Source: Rubrivivax sp.
GTDB lineage: Bacteria; Pseudomonadota; Gammaproteobacteria; Burkholderiales; Burkholderiaceae_C
Direction of reading: 5' to 3'
Assembly: GCA_030681795.1 (NCBI GenBank)
Contig: JAUXRG010000078.1
Span: 186,001 to 250,000, forward strand
DNA length: 64,000 nucleotides
Below, piece by piece: positions 8,249-19,021 of the stretch. Both the position numbers and the translations under genes were made by a program. Within the stretch, counting starts at the first letter, position 1, and every line of letters starts with the position of its first letter. The notes beneath the pieces are model-generated. The model saw nothing but the letters and a program-made list of their open reading frames with translations. It was not told where the DNA came from and made no database searches.

Positions 8249-10039
8249 CTAGAACAGCGCATCGTCCATGGCCATCAGTGGCGCCGCTCCGGTTCGCACG
8301 GTGCGCATCAGAGAAGCCGTCTCGGGCAGCAGTTTGGCGAAGTAGAAGCGCGCGGTGTGCAGCTTGGCGGTGTAGAAGGGGTCGCCGCTGTCCTTCTTCG
8401 CCAGCGCCACCTTGGCCATGCGTGCGAAGAGGTAGGCGAATACCAGGTGCCCGCACACGCGCAGGTAGTCCACCGCCGCCGCGCCCACCTCGTCGGCGTT
8501 GGCGAAGGCCTTCATGCCGAGCTCGGTGGTCAGCTTGGTGACCTTGTCGCCCAGGTCGGCCAGCGGGTTGACGAACTCCTGCATCGCCTCGTTCGTGCCT
8601 TCCTCCTCGACGAACTCGGCAATCAGACGGCCGAACTTCTTCAGCTTGGCGCCGTTGTCGCCCAGCACCTTGCGGCCCAGCAGGTCCAGGCTCTGGATGG
8701 TGTTGGTGCCCTCGTAGATCATGTTGATGCGGGCGTCGCGCACGAACTGCTCCATGCCCCACTCGTGGATATAGCCGTGGCCGCCGTAGACCTGCATGCA
8801 ATGCGAGGTGGCGATCCAGGCGTTGTCGGTGAGGAAGGCCTTGACGATGGGGGTGAGCAGCGCCACCTGGTCGGCGCAGTCCTTGCGCACGGTTTCGTCG
8901 TCGCTGGCGAGTTCCTTGTCGATGAGCAGGGCGATGTGCACGGCCAGGGCGCGCCCGCCCTCGGCATAGGCGCGTGCGGTGAGCAGCATCTTGCGCACGT
9001 CCGGGTGCACGATGATGGGGTCGGCCGCCTTGTCCGGGGCCTTGGTGCCGGTCAGGCTGCGCATCTGCAAGCGGTCCTTGGCGTAGGCCACGGCGCTCTG
9101 GTAGGCCACTTCGGTCAGCCCCAGGCCCTGGTTGCCCACGCCCAGGCGCGCGGCGTTCATCATCACGAACATCGCCGCCAGGCCCTTGTTGGGCTGGCCC
9201 ACGAGCGAGGCACTGGCCCCGTCGAGGTTGATGGTGCAGGTGCAATTGCCGTGGATGCCCATCTTTTCTTCGAGCGCGCCGCAAAAGACGGGGTTGCGCT
9301 CGCCCACGCCACCCTGCGCGGTGACATTGAACTTGGGCACCACGAACAGCGAGATGCCCTTGATGCCGGGCGGTGCGTCGGGCAGGCGGGCCAGCACGAG
9401 ATGCACGATGTTGGGCGCCAGGTCGTGGTCGCCGGCGGAGATGAAGGTCTTCTCGCCGGTGAGCTTGTAGCTGCCATCGGCCTGCGGTTCGGCCTTGGTG
9501 CGCAGCAACCCGAGGTCGGTGCCGCAGTGCGCCTCGGTCAGGCACATCGTGCCGGTCCATTCGCCGCTGGTGAGCTTGGGCAGGTAGACGGTCTTTTGCT
9601 CGTCGGTGCCGTGCGCATGCAGGCACTCGAGGGCGCCATGCCCCAGGCCCGGGTACATCGTCCAGGCCTGGTTGGCCGAGTTGAGCATCTCGTACAGGCA
9701 CTGGTTGAGGACGATCGGCAGGCCCTGGCCGCCATGCACCGGGTCGCTGCTCAGCGAGGGCCAGCCGCCTTCCACATACTGGGCATAGGCCTGCTTGAAG
9801 CCCTGGGGCGTGGTGACTTGGCGGGTGGCCTTGTCCAGCGTGCAGCCCTCGCGGTCGCCGCTGATATTGAGCGGGAAGATCACTTCGGCGGCGAACTTGC
9901 CGCCCTCTTCGAGCACGGCGTTGATCGTCTCTTCGTCGATCTCGGCGTGGCGCGGCAGCTGCTTGAGTTCATCCGTGACCTTGAACAGCTCGTGCAGCAC
10001 GAAATGCATGTCTCGCAAAGGCGGGGTGTACTGGGCCAT
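8249..10039 (-). CDS. Acyl-CoA dehydrogenase (FadE-like, long form)
   Basis: A 596-residue FAD enzyme that introduces the first double bond in acyl-CoA beta-oxidation. Recognisable are TMCLTEAHCGTDLGLLRTKA and GEKTFISAGDHD (FAD/substrate motifs), MQVYGGHGYIHEWGMEQFVRD, and YEGTNTIQSLDLLGRK with the expected catalytic glutamate region, followed by the C-terminal extension typical of the 590-600 residue subfamily. I chose ATG 10039 (MAQYTPP) because AGGAG lies just upstream; a start at 10072 would run through that ribosome site. It is the first enzyme gene after the TetR regulator. Confidence 0.94.
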   Translation of the reverse strand: MAQYTPPLRDMHFVLHELFKVTDELKQLPRHAEIDEETINAVLEEGGKFAAEVIFPLNISGDREGCTLDKATRQVTTPQGFKQAYAQYVEGGWPSLSSDPVHGGQGLPIVLNQCLYEMLNSANQAWTMYPGLGHGALECLHAHGTDEQKTVYLPKLTSGEWTGTMCLTEAHCGTDLGLLRTKAEPQADGSYKLTGEKTFISAGDHDLAPNIVHLVLARLPDAPPGIKGISLFVVPKFNVTAQGGVGERNPVFCGALEEKMGIHGNCTCTINLDGASASLVGQPNKGLAAMFVMMNAARLGVGNQGLGLTEVAYQSAVAYAKDRLQMRSLTGTKAPDKAADPIIVHPDVRKMLLTARAYAEGGRALAVHIALLIDKELASDDETVRKDCADQVALLTPIVKAFLTDNAWIATSHCMQVYGGHGYIHEWGMEQFVRDARINMIYEGTNTIQSLDLLGRKVLGDNGAKLKKFGRLIAEFVEEEGTNEAMQEFVNPLADLGDKVTKLTTELGMKAFANADEVGAAAVDYLRVCGHLVFAYLFARMAKVALAKKDSGDPFYTAKLHTARFYFAKLLPETASLMRTVRTGAAPLMAMDDALF

Positions 10040-10081
10040 GGTGGGACTCCTGGGAGGATGGTCGAAAGACAAAAGGGGAAC

Positions 10082-10783
10082 TCAGCGTCGCGCCCGGCGC
10101 GGCCGGGCGGCAACGGATTCGGGGGAGGGCGAAGGCGGTGCGACGGCGTAGTGCGACAGCGTGCGCTCGAAGCCGGCGCGCACGCGGTCCAGCGCGCCGG
10201 GGATGCGCAGGAAGCGTGCGTCGTGGTGCAGGGCGAGGATCAGGCCGTGCAGCTCGAAGAGCATCTGCGTGGGGTCGGTGTCGGCGCGCAGGTGGCCGGC
10301 TTCGATGGCCTGTCGGATCGCGCGCTCCAGCGCGGCCTGCCAGGCCCGCACCATCGAGGCCAGCGCATCGCGCACGGGGCCCGGCCGGTCGTCGAATTCG
10401 ACCGCCCCGCTGATGTAGATGCAGCCCGAATCCAGCTCCACGGAGACGCGCCGCACCCAGCGCTCGAACAGCGCGCGCAGGCGCGGCACGCCGCGGGGCT
10501 CGCGGATGGCGGGGGCGAAGACCTCTTCCTCGAATTTCGCGTGGTACTCGCGGATGACGGAGATCTGCAGTTCCTCGCGCGAGCCGAAGTGCGCGAACAC
10601 GCCCGACTTGCTCATCTGCGTGACCTCGGCCAGCGCGCCTATGGACAAGCCCTCCAGCCCCATGTGCGAGGCCAGCGAGAGCGCGGCGTCCAGGATGGCC
10701 GCACGCGTCTGCTGCCCCTTGTGCATGGCACGCGAGGCGGGGCGAGGCGGGTCGGACAGGGCGGCGGGTTCGGGCAGAGTCAC
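10082..10783 (-). CDS. TetR-family regulator of the beta-oxidation operon
   Basis: TetR/AcrR regulator of 233 residues (GTG start at 10783; ATG at 10726 would give 214). The helix-turn-helix is in residues 24-70 (TRAAILDAALSLASHMG to SKSGVFAHFGSREEL). The C-terminal ligand domain is unspecific. It is the first gene of the acyl-CoA operon, 42 bases before the dehydrogenase, and a 24-bp palindrome lies 12-35 bases upstream of the GTG. Autorepression relieved by acyl-CoA, as for FadR/PsrA-type TetR proteins, is an inference from position. Confidence 0.9.
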   Translation of the reverse strand: MTLPEPAALSDPPRPASRAMHKGQQTRAAILDAALSLASHMGLEGLSIGALAEVTQMSKSGVFAHFGSREELQISVIREYHAKFEEEVFAPAIREPRGVPRLRALFERWVRRVSVELDSGCIYISGAVEFDDRPGPVRDALASMVRAWQAALERAIRQAIEAGHLRADTDPTQMLFELHGLILALHHDARFLRIPGALDRVRAGFERTLSHYAVAPPSPSPESVAARPRRARR

Positions 10784-10794
10784 GGGGGGACGAC

Positions 10795-10818
10795 AAAATC
10801 GAACGATCGTGCTATTTT
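10795..10818. promoter_or_regulatory. Palindromic operator for the TetR regulator
   Basis: A 24-bp near-perfect palindrome: AAAAT, then a central perfect ACGATCGT, then ATTTT, with 18 of 24 positions symmetric. It is strikingly AT-rich at its ends in a 70% GC setting and lies between the divergent TetR and HNH genes. Size and symmetry suit a TetR dimer. It probably controls the beta-oxidation operon through its first gene; an effect on the HNH gene 126 bases away is possible. Confidence 0.75.
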
Positions 10819-10860
10819 GCAGACTTCGGCACCCGCCCGCACAGGCGCTGCATGACTTTT

Positions 10861-10880
10861 TCTAGGGTCACCGTCCTAGA
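10861..10880. promoter_or_regulatory. Inverted repeat upstream of the HNH gene
   Basis: Six-base arms TCTAGG and CCTAGA separated by eight bases. It lies 64 bases before the HNH start. CTAG is rare in such genomes, so the symmetric pair is notable. It could be a binding site or a small hairpin; nothing here identifies the partner. Confidence 0.35.
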
Positions 10881-10944
10881 ACCAGGGCACCCGCGCAGCG
10901 CCCGGCGGCCGAGCCACCCCGCCGCGATGCGCTACGCTATAAAC

Positions 10945-11502
10945 ATGGACGTGCTCCAGCTCGACATCTCGGGGCGCCCGCAAGCGTGGATCGCAGCGCG
11001 CGAGGCGGCCTTGCTGTACGCCTGCGACACCATCGCGTGGACCCTGGGCCGCGCCCTGCATGTGTTGCGCGGCGGCGTGCAGCGGGCCACCGGTGTGCAG
11101 TCGCGCATCGAGGTGCATCCCATCATCGCCGTGCGCGGCGCTGTCCCCAGCCGGGCCTGGCGCCTGGTGCCGGCGCTATCCAACCCCAAGCTCTTCGTGC
11201 GCGACCGTGGCGTGTGCGCGTATTGCGGCGACGCCTTCCATTTCGACGAACTGACGCGCGAGCACATCGTTCCGGTGTCCCGTGGCGGCACCGATTCGTG
11301 GATGAATTGCATCACCGCCTGCCGCAGCTGCAACGGGCGCAAGGGCAACCGCATGCCCGAAGAAGCCCACATGAGCCTGCTGTACCTGCCCTACGTGCCC
11401 AGCCTGCACGAGGACATGATCCTGCGGGGCCGCCGCATCGTGGCCGACCAGATGGATTTCCTGCTTGCTTCGGTGCCGCGCAGCTCGAGGTTGCGAACCT
11501 GA
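10945..11502 (+). CDS. HNH endonuclease family protein
   Basis: A 185-residue protein with a C-terminal HNH nuclease domain. Zinc-type pairs are seen in CAYCG and CRSCN, and the active-site core is REHIVPVSRGGTDSWMNCITACRSCNGRKGNR (cited in part: REHIVP and NGRKGNR). The first 90 residues (VLQLDISGRPQAWIAAREAA) are typical of a conserved, chromosomally encoded group in Burkholderiales rather than of restriction systems. Start ATG 10945 was chosen because the conserved region begins there; no ribosome site is visible and a TATAAA hexamer abuts the ATG. Substrate and role are unknown. Confidence 0.85.
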   Translation: MDVLQLDISGRPQAWIAAREAALLYACDTIAWTLGRALHVLRGGVQRATGVQSRIEVHPIIAVRGAVPSRAWRLVPALSNPKLFVRDRGVCAYCGDAFHFDELTREHIVPVSRGGTDSWMNCITACRSCNGRKGNRMPEEAHMSLLYLPYVPSLHEDMILRGRRIVADQMDFLLASVPRSSRLRT

Positions 11503-11640
11503 ACCCCACCCAGGCAACGATTATTTACGGCTGGCGCGCGGAACTTCGCTTGCGGGCCGCGCCCCAACCGTCCGCACATCGCGGCAGCCTGGGGTGACCG
11601 TTCGCCCCGCGCTGATCTGCACACCCCAGGAGAAATCACC

Positions 11641-12138
11641 ATGAAGCGCCTGTTCGTCACCACCACCGCAGTGGCCACCTTGCTTGCACTGGGCGCCTGC
11701 ACCACCACCAGCCCCGACGTCGTCAGCCGCAACGACGCCCAGCGCATGGCCACCGTCATCGACGCGGTCGTGCTCACCACCCGCCCGGTGGTGGTGGACG
11801 GCACGCAAAGCGGCATCGGCGCCACCGCCGGCGGCGTGGTCGGCGGCATCGCCGGTTCCAGCGTCGGCGGCAGCCGCGAGGCCGTGGCCGTGGGCATCAT
11901 CGGCGCCGTGGTCGGTGGCGTGATCGGCAATGCGGCCGAACGCTTCTCCACCAAGGAAGAAGCCGTCGAGATCCTGGTGCAGCTGCGCAACGGCGACCGC
12001 CGCTCGGTGGTCCAGGCCAAGGCCGGCGAGACCTTTGCACCCGGCGACGCCGTGATCCTGGTCACCACCGGCGGCAGGGTGCGCGTCACCAAGGCCCCGG
12101 CGGTGGCGCCGCAAGCCGGCGCGCCCGCCAGGAGCTGA
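11641..12138 (+). CDS. Glycine-zipper outer-membrane lipoprotein
   Basis: A 165-residue predicted lipoprotein. The signal peptide ends in a lipobox with Cys20 (LLALGAC). Residues about 58-100 hold two glycine-zipper segments (GATAGGVVGGIAGSSVGG and VGIIGAVVGGVIGNAAE), as in SlyB/17-kDa antigen proteins. The C-terminal part (ILVQLRNGDRRSVVQ and FAPGDAVILV) is the small beta domain found in SlyB relatives. AGGAG precedes the ATG at ideal spacing. Likely envelope stability; no functional partner adjoins it. Confidence 0.85.
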   Translation: MKRLFVTTTAVATLLALGACTTTSPDVVSRNDAQRMATVIDAVVLTTRPVVVDGTQSGIGATAGGVVGGIAGSSVGGSREAVAVGIIGAVVGGVIGNAAERFSTKEEAVEILVQLRNGDRRSVVQAKAGETFAPGDAVILVTTGGRVRVTKAPAVAPQAGAPARS

Positions 12139-12160
12139 CGCCGCGCCGGGCTGGTTCGGC

Positions 12161-14020
<1,860 letters not shown>

Positions 14021-14052
14021 GTTCGCTCCGTGGCGGGGCCCAGAAACACGAA

Positions 14053-14080
14053 CCCCTCCGGTTCTTGCGAGCCGGAGGGG
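14053..14080 (-). terminator. Probable intrinsic terminator after ubiD
   Basis: A perfect 9-bp stem (CCCCTCCGG / CCGGAGGGG) with a 10-base loop lies between the end of ubiD and the start of the ABC exporter, both on the minus strand. On that strand it is followed by TTCGTGTTTC, a moderately T-rich tail. It would separate the two transcripts. Confidence 0.6.
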
Positions 14081-14239
14081 CGGGTGGCCGAAACCACCAA
14101 TGGAGCTCCAGAGGAATGAGGTCCGGGGCTCCTGACGCGCAGGGTCTGCGCCGTCGAGGGTACCTGCAAGCAGGCAAGCTCAATATAAGCCTTGGCCGAC
14201 GCCGCCGCAAGTCGCTTTGCGCTTGCCCCTTGCGCAGCG

Positions 14240-15796
14240 TCAAAGGGGAGCCAGCAAGCCTTCCACGACCGCCTGCACACGCTGCTCGACTTCGGGCGTC
14301 ATGCGAATCGTCAGTCCCCACTCGCGCTGGGTTTCGCCCGGCCACTTGTTCGTGGCGTCCAGGCCCATCTTTCCGCCCAGCCCGCTCACCGGCGAGGCAA
14401 AGTCGAGATAGTCGATCGGCGTATGTTCCACCAGCGTGGTGTCGCGCACCGGGTCCATGCGCGTGGTGATGGCCCAGACCACTTCCTTCCAGTCGCGGAT
14501 GTCCACGTCGTCGTCGGTCACGACGATGAACTTGGTGTACATGAACTGGCGCAGGAAGCTCCACAGCCCGAACATCACGCGCTTGGCGTGCCCCGGGTAG
14601 GCCTTCTTGATGGAGATGATGGCCATGCGGTAGCTGCAACCTTCGGGTGGCAGGTAGAAATCGACGATCTCCGGAAACTGCTTTTGCAGGATGGGCACGA
14701 AGACTTCGTTCAATGCCACGCCCAGCACCGCCGGTTCGTCCGGCGGCTTGCCGGTGTAGGTGGAGTGGTAGATCGGGTCGCGGCGGTGCGTCAGCCGCTG
14801 GATGCGCAGCACCGGGAACCAGTCCTGCTCGTTGTAGTAGCCGGTGTGGTCGCCGAACGGGCCTTCCAGCGCATGGAGATAGCCGCCCTTTTCCTTCAGG
14901 CGCACGCCGTGCTCCGACTCGCCCTCGAAGCCCGCCGGTGCCGTCGGGATGTGACCCTCGAGCACGATCTCCGCGCTCGCCGGCACCTGCAGCTTCAAGC
15001 CGCCTTCGCCGACGCCGGAGTCGGTGACCTCGGTGCGGCTGCCGCGCAGCAGGCCGGCGAACTGGTATTCGGAAAGCGTGTCCGGCACCGGCGTCACCGC
15101 GCCCAGGATGGTCGCCGGGTCGGCGCCCAGCGCCACGGCCATCGGGAATGGTTGACCCGGGTTGGCGCGCGCGAAGTCGCGAAAATCGAGCGCCCCGCCG
15201 CGGTGCGCCAGCCAGCGCATGACGACTTCGCGACGGCCGATGACCTGCTGGCGGTAGATGCCCAGGTTCTGCCGGCTGCGCGGTGCCGCCACGCCCTGCG
15301 GGCCCCGCGTGATGACCAGGCCCCAGGTAATCAGCGGCCCGGCGTCGCCAGGCCAGCAGGTCTGAACCGGCAACTGCGTCAGGTCGACCTCATCGCCCTC
15401 GCGCACCACCTCCTGGCAGGGCGAACCACGCTGCACCGCCGGCTTCATGTCCCACAAGGCCTTGGCCATCTGCAGGAGCTTGCCGGCATCCTTCAGGCCC
15501 CTGGGCGGCTCGGGCTCCTTCAGGCTGGCCAGCAAGCGCCCCACGTCTCGCAACTCGGCCGGGGAGTCCGCGCCCATCCCCAGCGCCACTCTCCTGGGGG
15601 TACCGAAGAGGTTGATGAGGCAGGGAATTTTGTAACCCAGGGGCTGGGTGCAGAGCACGGCCGGGCCGCCGGCGCGCAGCAACTTGTCGCCGATTGCCGT
15701 CATTTCCAGGCGCGGCGATACCGGTTCGGTCAGCTTTCGAAGCTCACCGAGGCGTTCCAGCTGGCCGAGGAAGTCGCGCAGATCCCGATATTTCAT
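14240..15796 (-). CDS. ubiD: 4-hydroxy-3-polyprenylbenzoate decarboxylase UbiD
   Basis: A 518-residue prenylated-FMN decarboxylase acting in ubiquinone synthesis. It begins [14 protein letters not shown] and contains the family motifs [23 protein letters not shown] (prFMN/metal region), and [12 protein letters not shown] near the C terminus. Length matches the E. coli-type enzyme (about 490-520). The start is ATG 15796, with a purine-rich GAGAAGA ahead. The prFMN synthase gene ubiX is not adjacent. Confidence 0.95.
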   Translation of the reverse strand: MKYRDLRDFLGQLERLGELRKLTEPVSPRLEMTAIGDKLLRAGGPAVLCTQPLGYKIPCLINLFGTPRRVALGMGADSPAELRDVGRLLASLKEPEPPRGLKDAGKLLQMAKALWDMKPAVQRGSPCQEVVREGDEVDLTQLPVQTCWPGDAGPLITWGLVITRGPQGVAAPRSRQNLGIYRQQVIGRREVVMRWLAHRGGALDFRDFARANPGQPFPMAVALGADPATILGAVTPVPDTLSEYQFAGLLRGSRTEVTDSGVGEGGLKLQVPASAEIVLEGHIPTAPAGFEGESEHGVRLKEKGGYLHALEGPFGDHTGYYNEQDWFPVLRIQRLTHRRDPIYHSTYTGKPPDEPAVLGVALNEVFVPILQKQFPEIVDFYLPPEGCSYRMAIISIKKAYPGHAKRVMFGLWSFLRQFMYTKFIVVTDDDVDIRDWKEVVWAITTRMDPVRDTTLVEHTPIDYLDFASPVSGLGGKMGLDATNKWPGETQREWGLTIRMTPEVEQRVQAVVEGLLAPL

Positions 15797-15829
15797 TCTT
15801 CTCAGGAATTAGAAACGCTTTTTATATGC

Positions 15830-15858
15830 TTGACTGTGTATTAGTCGGTTCCTAGAAT
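15830..15858 (+). promoter_or_regulatory. Strong sigma-70 promoter toward the transglycosylase
   Basis: TTGACT (15830-15835) and TAGAAT (15853-15858) are separated by exactly 17 bases in an AT-rich patch between the divergent ubiD and transglycosylase genes. It is the best sigma-70 match I saw in the window. It would start a leader of about 180 bases before the transglycosylase ATG at 16046. The leader (15866-16045) holds no recognisable gene or known RNA family, only a small CCCC/GGGG hairpin. Confidence 0.7.
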
Positions 15859-16045
15859 CCGCCCAGTCCTGAAATATCAGGGTTAACCCGCGACACCGGT
15901 GTTCGAACCCGCCGACCCGAGTTGACACCGCCCCGGCAGGGGTCTGCGCCGCCCCCCACGGCCACCACCCGCCAGTTGATTATCACAGCGGCCCCCACCC
16001 ACCCCAGAGGCAGGGCGCGGAGGTCGCGGAAGTCAGGAGAGAGTC

Positions 16046-16951
16046 ATGATGCAAGCCCTTGCCTTGCTGCGCCAGACGCGGCGCGCCGCCGCGCAGTCCT
16101 TGTCGGTATTCGTCCGCGACGTGGGTCATGGCCTGCTAGAAGTCAGCCACAACACCCTGGCGCTGGTGGGCCTGGCGGCCGTGGCCGTGCTCGTATTCGC
16201 GCTGGGCCGCGCCGATTTGCGCGGCCAGTTCGAAGTGCAGGCGCTGGAATGGCTGCAGACGCGCCAGGAGCAGCGCGATCCCACCCGCGGGGAGTTGCTG
16301 GCGGAAGTGGCTGAACCCCAAGGCGTGGCCCGCGCCACCGCCGTCAACCTGAGCGACCTGACCCGCCAACAGGCCACGCTGGCCACCTGGATCGCCCGCC
16401 GCTACAAAGTGGCGCCGGAGCCCATCAGCGCGTTGGTGCAGGAGGCCTGGGCCATCGGCAGCCGCGCCGGCCTGGACCCGACGCTGATCCTGGCGATCAT
16501 GGCTGTGGAGTCGAGCTTCAACCCCTTTGCACAGAGCGCGGTTGGAGCCCAGGGGCTGATGCAGGTGATGACGCGGGTGCACGACGACAAGTACGAGGCC
16601 TTCGGAGGCACGCGCGCCGCCTTCGACCCGATCAGCAACCTGCGCGTGGGCGTGCTGGTGCTCAAGGAATGCATCACCCGCGCGGGCAACCTGCAGGAGG
16701 GCCTGCGCTATTACGTGGGTGCAGCATTGCTCGAAAGCGACGGGGGCTATGTCGGCCGGGTGATGGCCGAGCAAGTGAGCATGCGCAACGTGGCCGACGG
16801 CCGGCCGGTCTCTGTGAAAACCGTGTCTGCAGCACCCTCGGACGTCAGCCGCGATCGCGAGATCCGCAAGCCAGCGGCCCCGCCCGCCGCGTTGCCGATG
16901 CTTGAGGCCGGGGAAACCAGCCCGGCAGAACAGGTTGCACTGCTGCGCTGA
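16046..16951 (+). CDS. Membrane-anchored lytic transglycosylase (SLT domain)
   Basis: A 301-residue protein with a signal-anchor helix near residues 34-54 ([17 protein letters not shown]) and a periplasmic SLT domain at about 130-250. The catalytic glutamate is in [13 protein letters not shown], followed by [10 protein letters not shown], the classic transglycosylase motif. It should cleave peptidoglycan between MurNAc and GlcNAc. The C-terminal 50 residues are low-complexity. AGGAGAGA lies before the ATG. It precedes the riboswitch-controlled glyA but is probably a separate unit. Confidence 0.88.
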   Translation: MMQALALLRQTRRAAAQSLSVFVRDVGHGLLEVSHNTLALVGLAAVAVLVFALGRADLRGQFEVQALEWLQTRQEQRDPTRGELLAEVAEPQGVARATAVNLSDLTRQQATLATWIARRYKVAPEPISALVQEAWAIGSRAGLDPTLILAIMAVESSFNPFAQSAVGAQGLMQVMTRVHDDKYEAFGGTRAAFDPISNLRVGVLVLKECITRAGNLQEGLRYYVGAALLESDGGYVGRVMAEQVSMRNVADGRPVSVKTVSAAPSDVSRDREIRKPAAPPAALPMLEAGETSPAEQVALLR

Positions 16952-16984
16952 GCCAGATGCCCCGGCCCCTGCGGGCGATACACT

Positions 16985-17098
16985 TCAGGCCTGCGTAACT
17001 GGCGATAGGGGCGGCTCGGCCCCGAGGTGGATTCCCACCGGGAAGCGCAGCCCGCTGCGCCTGCCGCAGCGGTGTCAGCCGTGCGCCTGGGCAGCCCC
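16985..17098 (+). ncRNA. ZTP (pfl) riboswitch upstream of glyA
   Basis: The leader matches the ZTP/pfl riboswitch architecture: the conserved GTAACTGGCGAT (16995-17006), a GGTGG/CCACC stem (17026-17039) running into CCGGGAAGCG, and the distal CGCCTGGGCAG block (17084-17094). These RNAs sense ZTP/ZMP, which build up when 10-formyl-tetrahydrofolate runs low, and glyA is a known target class. Binding would raise expression of serine hydroxymethyltransferase to refill one-carbon units. Family assignment is from consensus recall; a covariance search would settle it. Confidence 0.85.
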
Positions 17099-17101
17099 AG
17101 A

Positions 17102-17131
17102 CCGACGAAGCGGCACGCCTGCCGCCGTCGG
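17102..17131 (+). promoter_or_regulatory. Hairpin after the ZTP aptamer (expression platform)
   Basis: A two-part stem: CCGACG pairs with CGTCGG and, inside it, CGGCA with TGCCG. It starts a few bases after the conserved CGCCTGGGCAG block and ends 34 bases before the glyA ATG. No T-tract follows, so it is not a canonical intrinsic terminator; it may act on translation or through Rho. Confidence 0.5.
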
Positions 17132-17165
17132 CCCCCGAAGGCCCTTCCACACGAAGAGTACCGCC

Positions 17166-18416
17166 ATGTTCGACCGCAATGTCTCCACGCTTGCCTTGAC
17201 CGACCCCGAGATCTGGGCCGCCGTCCAGGCCGAGAACCGCCGCCAGGAAGAGCACATCGAGCTCATCGCCAGCGAAAACTACACCTCGCCGGCCGTGATG
17301 GCCGCCCAGGGCTCGCAACTCACCAACAAATACGCCGAGGGCTACCCGGGCCGGCGCTATTACGGCGGCTGCGAGAACGTCGACATCGTCGAGCAGCTGG
17401 CCATCGAGCGAGCGAAGCAGCTCTTCGGCGCGGCCTTCGCCAACGTGCAGGCGAATTCGGGCTCGCAGGCCAACCAGGCGGTGTTCTTCGGCCTGCTGCA
17501 ACCGGGCGACACCATCATGGGCATGAGCCTGGCCGAAGGCGGCCACCTCACCCACGGCATGCCGCTGAACATGAGCGGCAAGTGGTTCAAGGTGGTGAGC
17601 TACGGCCTGGACCCGGCCGAGGCCATCGACTACGACGCCATGGAGCGCCTGGCCTTTGAGGCCCGCCCCAAGCTCATCATCGCCGGCGCCTCCGCCTACA
17701 GCCTGCGCATCGACTTCGAGCGCTTTGCCAAGGTCGCGAATGCCGTGGGCGCCTACTTCATGGTCGACATGGCGCACTATGCCGGCCTGATCGCCGCCGG
17801 CGTCTACCCGAACCCGGTGCCTTACGCCGACGTGGCGACCTCCACCACCCACAAGAGCCTGCGCGGCCCGCGCGGCGGCCTCATCGTGATGAACGACGAG
17901 ACCATCGCCAAGAAGATCAACAGCGCCATCTTCCCGGGCATCCAGGGCGGGCCGCTGATGCATGTCATCGCCGGCAAGGCGGTGGCCTTCAAGGAGGCCT
18001 TGACCCCGGAATTCAAGGTCTACCAGCAGCAGGTGGTGGCGAATGCGCGCGTGCTCGCCGAGACGCTCATCGAACGCGGCCTGCGCATCGTCAGCGGCCG
18101 CACCGAGAGCCACTTGATGCTCGTCGACCTGCGCCCCAAGGGCCTGACCGGCAAGGAGGCCGAAGCCATCCTGGGCGAGGCCCACATGACCTGCAACAAG
18201 AACGGCATCCCGAACGACCCGCAAAAACCCATGGTCACCAGCGGCATCCGCCTGGGCACGCCCGCGATGACCACGCGCGGTTTCATGGAGGAACAGGCCC
18301 GCCTCACCGCGCACCTGATCGCCGACGTGCTCGACCGGCCTCACGACGCTGCGCACATCGCCGCCGTGCGCGCCAGGGTGGCCGCGCTGACGCGCGATTT
18401 CCCGGTCTACCGCTGA
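17166..18416 (+). CDS. glyA: Serine hydroxymethyltransferase
   Basis: PLP enzyme of 416 residues that converts serine and tetrahydrofolate to glycine and methylene-tetrahydrofolate. Motifs include [42 protein letters not shown], and the PLP-lysine segment [13 protein letters not shown]. Length and start ([10 protein letters not shown] at ATG 17166) match the family. A reading frame extends upstream but runs through the riboswitch and is not coding. It is followed after 12 bases by nrdR, a common proteobacterial pair. Confidence 0.97.
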   Translation: MFDRNVSTLALTDPEIWAAVQAENRRQEEHIELIASENYTSPAVMAAQGSQLTNKYAEGYPGRRYYGGCENVDIVEQLAIERAKQLFGAAFANVQANSGSQANQAVFFGLLQPGDTIMGMSLAEGGHLTHGMPLNMSGKWFKVVSYGLDPAEAIDYDAMERLAFEARPKLIIAGASAYSLRIDFERFAKVANAVGAYFMVDMAHYAGLIAAGVYPNPVPYADVATSTTHKSLRGPRGGLIVMNDETIAKKINSAIFPGIQGGPLMHVIAGKAVAFKEALTPEFKVYQQQVVANARVLAETLIERGLRIVSGRTESHLMLVDLRPKGLTGKEAEAILGEAHMTCNKNGIPNDPQKPMVTSGIRLGTPAMTTRGFMEEQARLTAHLIADVLDRPHDAAHIAAVRARVAALTRDFPVYR

Positions 18417-18428
18417 AGCCAGGGCCGG

Positions 18429-18872
18429 ATGCGCTGCCCCTTCTGCACCCACGAAGAAACCCAGGTCGTCGAGACGCGCGAGTCCGACGAAGGCGACGTC
18501 ATCCGCCGGCGCCGCCGCTGCCTGCACTGCGAGAAGCGCTTCACCACCTACGAACGCAGCGAAATCGCCTTGCCGGCGGTGGTGAAGAAGCACGGCGCGC
18601 GCGAGGATTTCGACCCCGCCAAGCTGCGCGCGTCGATGATGCTGGCGTTGCGCAAGCGCCCGGTGAGCATGGAGTTGGTTGACGCCGCCGTCGACCGCAT
18701 CCAGGACGAGCTCCTGGCCAGCGCCGAGCGTGAAGTGCCCAGCGCGCGCATCGGTGAGCTCGTGATGCAGGAGCTCAAGCTCCTCGACAAGGTCGGCTAC
18801 GTGCGCTTCGCCTCGGTCTACCGCAAGTTCGAAGACGTGGACGAGTTCCGGCAGCTGATCCGGGACATCTGA
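18429..18872 (+). CDS. nrdR: Ribonucleotide reductase repressor NrdR
   Basis: A 147-residue ATP/dATP-sensing repressor of ribonucleotide reductase genes. The N-terminal zinc ribbon [19 protein letters not shown] with the second pair [13 protein letters not shown], and the following ATP-cone domain (residues 49-140), are diagnostic. Its targets, the nrd genes, are not in the window. AGGG lies just before the ATG and it is cotranscribed with glyA. Confidence 0.97.
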   Translation: MRCPFCTHEETQVVETRESDEGDVIRRRRRCLHCEKRFTTYERSEIALPAVVKKHGAREDFDPAKLRASMMLALRKRPVSMELVDAAVDRIQDELLASAEREVPSARIGELVMQELKLLDKVGYVRFASVYRKFEDVDEFRQLIRDI

Positions 18873-18906
18873 GCCGGAGGATGCCCCCGTCGGGGGGATG
18901 CACCAG

Positions 18907-18952
18907 GGGGGCTGTGTCGGGTGCCCCCGCGAGGGCCGGTGCCCGGGCCCTC
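18907..18952. terminator. Paired GC hairpins after nrdR
   Basis: Two adjacent stems: GGGGGC/GCCCCC (18907-18928) and GAGGGCC/GGCCCTC (18931-18952). They lie between nrdR and the pilin operon and could end the glyA-nrdR transcript, though no T-tract follows. The G/C-block composition resembles the hairpin repeats seen elsewhere in this window. Confidence 0.45.
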
Positions 18953-19021
18953 CCCATGGGGTCGCGCCCAACGCCGCGAATTCCTAAAGTGAGCGTCATC
19001 CACTCACCGAACGGAGTCCCG

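Noticed and set aside
5389-10855. Very long plus-strand open frames (810 and 1118 codons) opposite the beta-oxidation genes
   Set aside because: They are shadows of the dehydrogenase/hydratase and acyl-CoA dehydrogenase genes caused by high GC; composition is not protein-like.
16902-17165. Upstream extension of the glyA reading frame
   Set aside because: It runs through the riboswitch and gives no homologous protein sequence; ATG 17166 matches the family start.
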